DNA of 51,199 nucleotides from Acidobacteriaceae bacterium (GTDB lineage: Bacteria > Acidobacteriota > Terriglobia > Terriglobales > Acidobacteriaceae): assembly GCA_003160215.1 (NCBI GenBank), contig PLQW01000096.1, positions 1 through 51,199 of the forward strand, written 5' to 3'. The notes beneath the pieces are model-generated. The model did no database searches. It was not told where the DNA came from and saw only the letters and a program-made list of their open reading frames with translations. This document shows positions 7,742-14,760 of this stretch, piece after piece. The translations under genes were made by a program, and so were the position numbers. Position 1 is the stretch's first letter. Each line of letters begins with the position of its first letter.

Positions 7742-8830
7742 ATGGCCCAAGGATCAATCGCTCTACCTCAAGTTCAACTGCTTCGTCCCACGCAGTGGCT
7801 CGGTCAGCTTGTACCCGGAGTTCTGTTGTTGGCTGCAATCGGCTACCTCGGGAAAATTTGCGAGCAGTCGCTGTCGGCGTACGGCAAAGCTCATCACGTG
7901 CCCCTTCCGAACATCGAGTATGTGCTGTGGGCCATCCTGATCGGGCTGGCGGTGTCGAACACGATCGGCATCCCGGCTGTTTTTCAGCCCGGCGTAGCGA
8001 CCTACGAATTTTGGCTCAAGACCGGGATCGTACTGCTCGGATCGCGCTTCCTTCTGGGAGATGTCCTCAGGCTCGGGGGACTCAGCCTCACGCTGGTTGT
8101 GCTGGAACTGGCGGTGGCGTTCTCGCTGATGACGCTCCTGGGAAGATGGTTTGGATTGAAGCCGAAGCTAACCAGCCTGCTGACGGTGGGCTCGGCGGTC
8201 TGCGGCGTGGCGGCCATCATCGCTACCAAAGGCGCAATCGATGCTGACGACGAGGACTCCTCCTATGCCATTGCCGCGATTCTGGCCCTTGGCGCCATCG
8301 CGCTGTTCACGTTTCCTTTGATTGGACACTGGCTGCATCTTGGCGACCGCGCCTTTGGGCTGTGGGCTGGTCTTGCGGTCGACAACACGGCTGAAGCCAC
8401 CGCAGCCGGCGCCCTGTATTCCGATGCGGCGGGCAAAGTCGCGGTCTTAGCGAAGACGACGCGTAACGCGATGATCGGCTTCGTGGTGCTCGGTTACGCA
8501 CTCTATTGGGCACGCAAAGGACAGGCGCGGGAAGTCGAAGGCAAGGCCTCGTTTTTGTGGCGGAAGTTTCCGAAATTTGTTCTCGGGTTCCTCCTGATCT
8601 CCGCGCTTGCCACGGCCGGCATCTTCAATAAGGCGCAGATTGGCAGTCTGGGGAATCTGTCGAGGTGGGCGTTCCTGCTGACGTTTGCAGGCGTGGGATT
8701 GCGGACCAACTTCCGAGAGCTCAAACTGCAAGGGCTGCGCCCGTTTGCAGTGGGCGCGATTGGAGAAGCCGTAATCGCCGTGGTCACGCTGGGAATGGTA
8801 CTGGTCGCGTCAAAGCTGTTCCATCTATGA
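7742..8830 (+). CDS. YeiH/UPF0324-family putative sulfate exporter
   Basis: This 362-residue integral membrane protein has about ten hydrophobic segments and the family landmarks GIVLLGSRFLLGDVL, TVGSAVCGVAAIIA and WAGLAVDNTAEATAAGA, typical of the YeiH (Cons_hypoth698) family. Members are annotated as putative sulfate exporters, but direct evidence for the substrate is thin. The start at ATG 7742 is preceded by AGGAG with good spacing; the reading frame extends upstream to 7625 but that part overlaps the 44-residue gene and has no membrane-protein character. A 44-residue membrane protein gene lies immediately upstream in the same direction. A heptamer and inverted-repeat region follows. Confidence 0.88.
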   Translation: MAQGSIALPQVQLLRPTQWLGQLVPGVLLLAAIGYLGKICEQSLSAYGKAHHVPLPNIEYVLWAILIGLAVSNTIGIPAVFQPGVATYEFWLKTGIVLLGSRFLLGDVLRLGGLSLTLVVLELAVAFSLMTLLGRWFGLKPKLTSLLTVGSAVCGVAAIIATKGAIDADDEDSSYAIAAILALGAIALFTFPLIGHWLHLGDRAFGLWAGLAVDNTAEATAAGALYSDAAGKVAVLAKTTRNAMIGFVVLGYALYWARKGQAREVEGKASFLWRKFPKFVLGFLLISALATAGIFNKAQIGSLGNLSRWAFLLTFAGVGLRTNFRELKLQGLRPFAVGAIGEAVIAVVTLGMVLVASKLFHL

Positions 8831-8920
8831 CATGCAGAATTCTTGGCGGGAGCAGCTGATTTGGACACTGCTGATCTGAGTCAACCATAATCCTGCTGGT
8901 CCGCTGTCGACTGAGGTTTT

Positions 8921-9069
8921 GCTAAGGGCTAATTGATGGCTGCATATGTAATGTCCTATATAGCGTTCAGTTTCCGCAGTTGGAGCGCCTACTCCTGATC
9001 CCGGAAGTAGGACATTACTTTTGCCGTAATCAATAGTTGCTAAGGGCTAATTGCTAATGGCTGATTCCG
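8921..9069. repeat. Inverted repeat between two GCTAAGGGCTAATTG repeats
   Basis: GCTAAGGGCTAATTG occurs at 8921-8935 and 9039-9053. Between the copies, GTAATGTCCTA at 8948-8958 is the exact reverse complement of 9008-9018. The right copy continues as heptamers (GCTAAGG, GCTAATT, GCTAATG, GCTGATT) into the start of the HMG-CoA lyase gene. The arrangement looks like a tiny non-coding mobile element flanked by direct repeats. Confidence 0.65.
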
Positions 9070-9929
9070 TCAAACTCATCGAATGTCCGCGCGACGCCTG
9101 GCAAGGGCTGCCCGGGCAGATTCCCACGTCCGTCAAAGTCGAGTACCTGCGCGCGCTAGTGGCGGCGGGATTCAAGCACATTGATGCGGTGTCGTTTGTC
9201 TCGCCCAAAGCCATTCCGCAGATGGCCGACTCGGAAAATGTGCTGAGCGAGCTTGATCCGCCCGATGACGTCGAGATCATCGGCATTGTGGTCAACGAAC
9301 GCGGGGCCGAGCGCGCCATCGCAACCAATGCGGTGCGAACCCTGGGCTTCCCCTACTCACTTTCGCCGACGTTCCTGAAGAACAACCAGAACCAGACGCT
9401 GGAAGAGAACCTCGATCTCCTGGAAAAAGTGAAGGAGAAAGCCGACGACGGCGGCCTCGACACGATGGCCTATATCTCGATGGCATTCGGCAATCCATAT
9501 GGCGATCTGTGGAACGCTTACGAGCTGATCGAGGGGATCAGCCTGCTCGCCAACATGGATTTGCAAGCTATTTCGCTCGCCGATACGGTGGGATTGGCGA
9601 CCCCGCAGCAGATCGCGGACTTGCTCGGGCCGGTGCTGGAGAGGTTCGACGGAGTGGAGATCGGGGTCCACCTGCATAGCCGTCCGGATGATGCGGCGGC
9701 GAAAGTTCTGGCGGCTTATGATGCCGGTTGCCGGCGATTCGACTCCGCCATCGGTGGCCTGGGCGGCTGCCCCTTTGCGCAGGACGTGCTTGTGGGCAAT
9801 ATCCCAACGGAGAAATTTCTGGAAGCGTTGAAGGGCCGCGGCGCCAGCGTGCCGGCGCTCAAGCCAATTACAAGTTTGTTGCGATCCAGCACCGAAATTG
9901 CCGCCAAGTTCAGCGGGCCGAAGATGTGA
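9057..9929 (+). CDS. Hydroxymethylglutaryl-CoA lyase
   Basis: This 290-residue protein is a TIM-barrel lyase of the HMGL-like (PF00682) family. It begins with the catalytic ECPRDAWQG box (usually GPRDGLQ), has HIDAVSFVSPK, the GVHLHSRPDD metal-site strand with two His, and the HMG-CoA lyase signature GGLGGCPFA with the active-site Cys near the C-terminus. The reaction splits 3-hydroxy-3-methylglutaryl-CoA into acetyl-CoA and acetoacetate, the last step of leucine breakdown. The hydratase that would make HMG-CoA follows 65 bp downstream and the carboxyltransferase lies 1.6 kb upstream. The ATG at 9057 sits inside a heptamer array (unit GCTAATG), so the leader is repeat DNA and no good ribosome site is present. 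Confidence 0.9.
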   Translation: MADSVKLIECPRDAWQGLPGQIPTSVKVEYLRALVAAGFKHIDAVSFVSPKAIPQMADSENVLSELDPPDDVEIIGIVVNERGAERAIATNAVRTLGFPYSLSPTFLKNNQNQTLEENLDLLEKVKEKADDGGLDTMAYISMAFGNPYGDLWNAYELIEGISLLANMDLQAISLADTVGLATPQQIADLLGPVLERFDGVEIGVHLHSRPDDAAAKVLAAYDAGCRRFDSAIGGLGGCPFAQDVLVGNIPTEKFLEALKGRGASVPALKPITSLLRSSTEIAAKFSGPKM

Positions 9930-9936
9930 GAAGGGC

Positions 9937-9985
9937 CGCTTTTCGCTCTTCGCGATTCGCTTTTAGCTCTTAGCTGTTAGCATTC
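9937..9985. repeat. 7-bp tandem array, 7 units
   Basis: Seven phased units run CGCTTTT, CGCTCTT, CGCGATT, CGCTTTT, AGCTCTT, AGCTGTT, AGCATTC. It fills almost the entire space between HMG-CoA lyase and the hydratase start at 9995. Confidence 0.8.
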
Positions 9986-9994
9986 GAAACGCAA

Positions 9995-10777
9995 ATGCAC
10001 TACGCGACTCTCACGCTCGACTTCGACGGCCCGCTTGCCGTTCTCACACTGAACCGGCCGGACAAGCGCAACGCCATCAGCTATGAGCTAATTGACGAGC
10101 TGCTTCGCGCCTTGCAGGAGGCCGAACAATCGCCGGCGCAGATTCTCATCCTGACGGGCGCGGGCAACGCGTTCTGCTCGGGCATGGACCTGGACAATTT
10201 GCGCTCCATCACCGGCCGCACGGAAGAGGAAAACCTGGCCGACTCCGGCACCATGGCGCGCCTGTTTCGCACATTGTACGAGTCCCCCAAGGTCACGATT
10301 GCCGCCGTGAACGGCGCCGCGGTCGCTGGAGGCTGTGGATTGGCGACGCTCTGCGATTTCACCCTGGCCTCCTCCGAAGCCAAGTTCGGCTATACCGAGG
10401 TCCGCATTGGTTTCGTCCCGGCGATCGTCTCGGCCTTTCTGCTCCGCCAGATCGGCGAGAAGCATGCGCGCGACCTGCTGCTCACCGGTCGAATCATTGG
10501 CGCCGACGAAGCTTTCCGCATGGGGTTGGTCAACGAGATTGTCGCGCCCGAGAAGCTCTTAGAACGCGCCCGCGATCTGGCGGCCAGCTTGCTGAACAAC
10601 AGTCCCGCCTCGCTGCGCGCGACCAAGCGCCTGCTCAAGCGCTACGCTTCGGAGAGTCTCGACCGGGAGATAGCGGCGGCTGTGGAGGAGAACGCGCGCA
10701 TCCGCGGGACGGCCGATTTTCGGGAAGGTGTAAGCTCGTTTCTGGAGAAGCGAAATCCGCGCTGGACAGGAAAATAG
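9995..10777 (+). CDS. Enoyl-CoA hydratase, methylglutaconyl-CoA-hydratase-like
   Basis: This 260-residue crotonase-fold enzyme has the first oxyanion-hole strand GAGNAFCSGMDLDNL near residues 50-64, the second in AVNGAAVAGGCGLATLCDF near 105-123, and GYTEVRIGFVPA near 131-142, where the Glu is one of the catalytic acids. It adds water to an alpha,beta-unsaturated acyl-CoA. The pairing with HMG-CoA lyase and an MCC-like carboxyltransferase suggests 3-methylglutaconyl-CoA as substrate (leucine pathway), but crotonases are hard to assign from sequence alone. It lies 65 bp after the lyase gene with a heptamer array in the gap and is probably in the same transcript. Length is normal for the family. 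Confidence 0.85.
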   Translation: MHYATLTLDFDGPLAVLTLNRPDKRNAISYELIDELLRALQEAEQSPAQILILTGAGNAFCSGMDLDNLRSITGRTEEENLADSGTMARLFRTLYESPKVTIAAVNGAAVAGGCGLATLCDFTLASSEAKFGYTEVRIGFVPAIVSAFLLRQIGEKHARDLLLTGRIIGADEAFRMGLVNEIVAPEKLLERARDLAASLLNNSPASLRATKRLLKRYASESLDREIAAAVEENARIRGTADFREGVSSFLEKRNPRWTGK

Positions 10778-11078
10778 ATGGTGGAAATCCGGGCGAATCC
10801 TTACAGTTCAAACCCCGGAGCGAGGGATTGTCCAGGGGCAGAGGCCACTTGCGATAGAATTGGCGATGCCTTAAGTTGCAACCAAGCGGGAGCGGAACAA
10901 TCCCACGTCTCTATGGTCACAAAGCGTCGCTTCAAGCATTATTCATCGTCAGAGCTTCGACAGCTACCCGGCGGCAGCAGCCATGAAAACACGCCGCCAC
11001 GCTGAGGAACACGAGTTCGGCGGCCCCCGCAAACTCTTTGCTGGAGAAGGGCAGACCGCAGCGAACACAGGGAGAGTC
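10778..11078. other. Gene-free spacer
   Basis: About 300 bp without a convincing gene. A TAGAAT near 10856-10861 could be a -10 box for the M23-like gene but has no good -35 partner. No repeat of the window families is present. Confidence 0.4.
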
Positions 11079-12185
11079 ATGATGACATTTCGTCCACATT
11101 CCATCGTAGCTGTAATGTTGTTTTCCACTATGGTCTACGCCCAATCTTCGTCACCGGCATCGAAGCCACCGGCGCCCGGCGCGGCCAAGGCGGCCAGTTA
11201 TGCCGCTTATCCCGTAATGAGCGAGGCGGCCAAGGAGCGGGGAAGGAAGCTCTTTGAAATGTTCAAAGCTGGCCAGGCGAGCGCGATTTGGGCTACGTAT
11301 CCGGCGGAAAACAGAAAGCGTGCCGAGGAAGAGCGGAAATTTGTAGCCACGCTCGCTCAGTTGAAAACAAAACTGGGCACTGAGACGAAGGTAGACGCGG
11401 AGAACATCGTCCCCTACATGCTGAAACGAGCTACGATTTACTCCCGCTTGTCAGAATTCGCGAATTCCAAGGTCCCAGTGATGACCGTAATCGTGATCGA
11501 CGAGAATGGCGACACCGGGGGTTTCAACCTCAGACAGCAACCTTCGCCTCCCGAAGGCCACAATGCCGGCTACAAGGACACCGCCAAGCTGAAGCTTCCC
11601 TTCTCGGGCCAGTGGCTCGTGGACCAAGGCGGGCACGGCGTCTTTAACAACGGGTATCAGATGAGCGAGGACCAACAGTTTGCCATGGATTTTGTTCTGC
11701 TGAAGAACGGCAGTCCTTTTGAGGGAGACGCCACGACTAACGAACAGTTCTACTGCTTTGGCCAACCGGTGTTGGCCCCCGCCGACGGCACGGTGGTCAG
11801 AGTGGTGAATGACATCGGGGACAATGCTCCGGGCAAGCCCAGTCAGGAGACTCCGGATGGAAACATGATCCTGATGTCGCACGGCAACAACGAATACTCC
11901 CTGCTGACGAATCTGAAGCAAAACAGCGTTAAGTTGAAGCATGGAGACGCGGTGAAACAGGGTGATCCCGTGGGAGAGTGTGGCAACTCTGGCGCTTCGC
12001 CTGCCCCCAAAGTGCACTACCAATTGCAGAATTCGGCGAGGTTCCCAATGGTGGAGTCGTTGCCGGCGCAATTCGTTGACTATATAGCGGACGGCAAGCC
12101 AGTGGCCGTGGGTGAAGTCGTAAAAGGACAGACGGTCAGCAACGGACCTACTTCGAGCACCTCTCAACCGGCGGAGAAAAAATAA
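11079..12185 (+). CDS. Secreted M23-like protein with degenerate metal site
   Basis: The 368-residue product starts at ATG 11079 (GGAGAG just upstream) with a signal peptide (SIVAVMLFSTMVYAQS). A helical region follows and then a LytM/M23 beta-barrel near residues 180-330: QFAMDFVLL supplies the metal-ligand Asp, and APADGTVVRVVND, KLKHGDAVKQGDPVGECGNSG are classic M23 strands. Two key histidines look changed: the usual Y-x-HL is LLTNL, and the HLHF box is PKVHYQL, so only one His of HxH remains. M23 enzymes cut peptidoglycan cross-bridges; this copy is probably inactive or works as a binding or regulatory protein, as LytM factors such as EnvC do. The C-terminus is a short disordered tail. 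It stands alone. Confidence 0.8.
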   Translation: MMTFRPHSIVAVMLFSTMVYAQSSSPASKPPAPGAAKAASYAAYPVMSEAAKERGRKLFEMFKAGQASAIWATYPAENRKRAEEERKFVATLAQLKTKLGTETKVDAENIVPYMLKRATIYSRLSEFANSKVPVMTVIVIDENGDTGGFNLRQQPSPPEGHNAGYKDTAKLKLPFSGQWLVDQGGHGVFNNGYQMSEDQQFAMDFVLLKNGSPFEGDATTNEQFYCFGQPVLAPADGTVVRVVNDIGDNAPGKPSQETPDGNMILMSHGNNEYSLLTNLKQNSVKLKHGDAVKQGDPVGECGNSGASPAPKVHYQLQNSARFPMVESLPAQFVDYIADGKPVAVGEVVKGQTVSNGPTSSTSQPAEKK

Positions 12186-12322
12186 GGGCCACGGTTGCAA
12201 GGCAGGCGCCGTTCTCTGCGCGGCCGGTTTAGCGGTTGCAATGGGCCGTGGTCTCAAGTGGGGTGGGTGTCGGGTTGAAAGCCGAAGACAGGCAGTCGCG
12301 ACGTACAACCTCCGAAGCGCAA

Positions 12323-12733
12323 GTGTACGAGACCAAGCTTCGGGTGCGCTATGCGGAGACGGACCAGATGGGCGTGGTCTATCACTCCAACTTCGTCATC
12401 TGGTTTGAGGTGGGCCGGGTGGAAATGCTGCGCCAGCTCGGCTTCACCTATCGCGAAATGGAGAAGCAGGACGGCACGCACATCGCCGTTGTGGACATGC
12501 GCTGCCGCTACAAAGCCCCGGCCCGCTACGATGACATGGTCACCATTCGGACGCGCCTGGTCAATGTGCGCGATTCTTTGTTGCATTTCGGCTACGAGGT
12601 AGTACGCGACGAGGATGGTACCCTGCTGGCCGAGGGCGAGACCGTGCACCTTGTGGTGGATTCTGAATTCAACCGAATCCCTCTGCCGCAGAGGTACATG
12701 GCGTCGTTTTTGAAGGCGGCAGGAAAAAACTGA
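12323..12733 (+). CDS. Acyl-CoA thioesterase, YbgC/4HBT family
   Basis: The hot-dog fold thioesterase signature is clear: RVRYAETDQMGVVYHSNF, with the Asp-Gln-Met-Gly and Tyr-His positions of the YbgC active site, then WFEVGRVEMLRQLGF. These enzymes hydrolyse acyl-CoAs; YbgC proteins often accompany the Tol-Pal system, which is not visible here. No ATG start exists. The GTG at 12323 gives 136 residues, the usual family length; upstream in-frame GTG or TTG codons (12248, 12263, 12275, 12236) would add an unconserved tail. No strong ribosome site decides the start. It lies between the M23-like gene and histidine ammonia-lyase with no obvious functional link. Confidence 0.85.
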   Translation: MYETKLRVRYAETDQMGVVYHSNFVIWFEVGRVEMLRQLGFTYREMEKQDGTHIAVVDMRCRYKAPARYDDMVTIRTRLVNVRDSLLHFGYEVVRDEDGTLLAEGETVHLVVDSEFNRIPLPQRYMASFLKAAGKN

Positions 12734-12829
12734 GGCGACTGGCGAGCGGCGGCGCTTGCCAAAATTCGCGGGAATCGGGTCTTGGACAGACTTGCTGCAG
12801 AACCTCACACGTCTTGGTGAAACACGTCT

Positions 12830-12851
12830 AAAGCGGTTCCAGGATTGATGT
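12830..12851. repeat. Short repeat AAAGCGGTTCCAGGATTGAT
   Basis: This 22-bp stretch matches 23817-23838 at 21 of 22 positions and the reverse complement of 4538-4554. Here it stands as a solo copy upstream of histidine ammonia-lyase, without the double hairpin, so it may be one end left from a larger element. Confidence 0.65.
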
Positions 12852-12924
12852 GACCGCATGCACTACACAAGGTACAGCCACGCTGAAGTTGCTATGGTGG
12901 CTCAAAACTGACGTTTATTTCAAA

Positions 12925-14481
12925 ATGCAAGCGCTCCACATCAACGGCAACGATCTGACCCTCGACGATGTTCGCCAGGTGGTCCATGAGCGGCGTCCGA
13001 TTTTGTTGCAGCCGGAGGCGCGCATCGCAGTCGAGCGTGCGCGCGCCGTGGTGGAAGACCTGCTTGAGAACGATCGTGTCGCCTACGCCGTAAACACTGG
13101 CGTCGGCAAACTCGCCGATCTTCGCATCTCGCTAGACGATATACGCCAGCTTCAAATCAAACTTTTGCGGTCGCACGCGGCCGGCGTAGGCGAACCGCTG
13201 GCGGAAGACGTTACGCGCGCCATGGTGCTGCTGCGCGCCAACTCGCTCGCCAAGGGTTTCTCGGGGGTTCGCCCCGCAGTCATTGACACGCTTTGCGAGA
13301 TGCTGAACCGTGGCGTGCATCCTGTGATTCCGTCCCAGGGAAGCGTGGGAGCCAGCGGCGATCTGGCTCCGCTGGCGCATCTCGCGCTGGTGCTGATCGC
13401 GGAGGGCGAAGCCACCTTCCGCGGCAAGCGTATGGCGGCCGCGGAAGCGCTGAAGCAGGCCGACATCAAGCCACTGGCGCTGCAAGCCAAAGAGGCAATC
13501 TCGCTCATCAATGGCACCCAGGGCATGCTGGCGGTCGGATTGTTGGCCACTCTGCAGGCGAACATACTCGCGGACACCGCCGATGTGCTCGGCGCTCTCA
13601 CCGTGGATGCGCTGAAAGGTACCGATGCCGCGTTTGACAAGCGCGTCCACCAGGCGCGTCCCCACGCGGGACAGTCACTGGTCGCGGAGAACCTGCGCCG
13701 CATGTTGGAAGGCAGCCTGATTCGCGAGTCGCATCGCGAGTGTCAGAAGGTGCAGGATGCCTATTCGCTGCGCTGCATCCCGCAGGTCCACGGCGCGGTC
13801 CGCGATACCCTGGCCCATTGTCGCAAGGTCTTTGAGATCGAAATGAACTCGGCGGTGGACAATCCGCTGGTCTTTCCTGAGGAAAGGAAGGTAGGCGCGC
13901 CGAAGCGCGGCGTGGGATCGACGGTCCCCGGAGACATCCTGTCGGGCGGAAACTTTCATGGCGAACCCTTGGCATTCGCGCTCGATTTTCTGGCCATCGC
14001 GCTCAGTGGGTTGGCGGGCATTTCAGAGCGACGCATCGAGCGGCTGGTGAATCCAGCGCTCAACGAAGGGTTGCCCGCGTTCCTGGCGCCCGGAGCCGGC
14101 TTGAACTCGGGATTCATGATGGCGCAGGTCACCGCCGCCGCTCTGGTCAGCGAAAACAAAGTGCTGGCGCATCCCGCGTCCGTGGATTCCATCACCACCT
14201 CGGGCAACCAGGAAGACTACGTCTCGATGGGCATGATCGCGGCCAACAAGCTGCTGCGAGTGGTCACCAACACGTGCAATGTGCTCGCCATCGAAGCCCT
14301 GGCCGTCGCCCAGGCGCTCGACTTCCGCGCGCCCCTGAAGACCGGTAAGCGCGGCCAGGCGGCCCACGCGGCGATCCGCTCGGTGTCTCCCACCATCACG
14401 GAAGATCGAATCTTCACGAAGGACTTCGAGCGAGTGGCCGCGCTGATCGCCAGCGGAAAACTGGCGGAAGTACTGCGGTAG
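12925..14481 (+). CDS. hutH: Histidine ammonia-lyase
   Basis: This 518-residue protein is a MIO-type aromatic amino acid lyase. The Ala143-Ser144-Gly145 triad in GSVGASGDLAPLAHL forms the MIO electrophile on its own, Tyr54 in YAVNTGVGKLAD is the catalytic Tyr, and GGNFHGEPLAFALDFL and SGNQEDYVSMG are the expected active-site strands. It removes ammonia from histidine to give urocanate, the first step of histidine use. The usual hutU, hutI and hutG partners are not beside it. The length fits HutH (about 510). ATG 12925 matches the family N-terminus (MQALHINGNDLTLDDV); the frame extends upstream to 12850 without similarity. Phenylalanine or tyrosine lyase activity cannot be ruled out, but the sequence reads as HutH. 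Confidence 0.92.
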   Translation: MQALHINGNDLTLDDVRQVVHERRPILLQPEARIAVERARAVVEDLLENDRVAYAVNTGVGKLADLRISLDDIRQLQIKLLRSHAAGVGEPLAEDVTRAMVLLRANSLAKGFSGVRPAVIDTLCEMLNRGVHPVIPSQGSVGASGDLAPLAHLALVLIAEGEATFRGKRMAAAEALKQADIKPLALQAKEAISLINGTQGMLAVGLLATLQANILADTADVLGALTVDALKGTDAAFDKRVHQARPHAGQSLVAENLRRMLEGSLIRESHRECQKVQDAYSLRCIPQVHGAVRDTLAHCRKVFEIEMNSAVDNPLVFPEERKVGAPKRGVGSTVPGDILSGGNFHGEPLAFALDFLAIALSGLAGISERRIERLVNPALNEGLPAFLAPGAGLNSGFMMAQVTAAALVSENKVLAHPASVDSITTSGNQEDYVSMGMIAANKLLRVVTNTCNVLAIEALAVAQALDFRAPLKTGKRGQAAHAAIRSVSPTITEDRIFTKDFERVAALIASGKLAEVLR

Positions 14482-14760
14482 TCTCTAAGTTAATGATTCT
14501 ACAGACGTCGGTTCGTCAGAGAGCCAGCCGTTCACTCCGCTAACCCGGCGGGCGCTCCCTCCTTTACAATAAGAACTGCTCTGGAGTCGTCCTTAAAACC
14601 TCGTCGACGCGGACGTCAGTTTTGCTGCGCCCGAGGGTTAGGCCGCGCCCCTTGGATGCCAAAAGTTTCGAGGATTTTCCCAGGAAAATGGCATCTCAGA
14701 TAACGGAAAGCGCCGCATCGCCGTCTTAGAAAGAGCGGCTTCTCTGCGTAATTCATAAAC

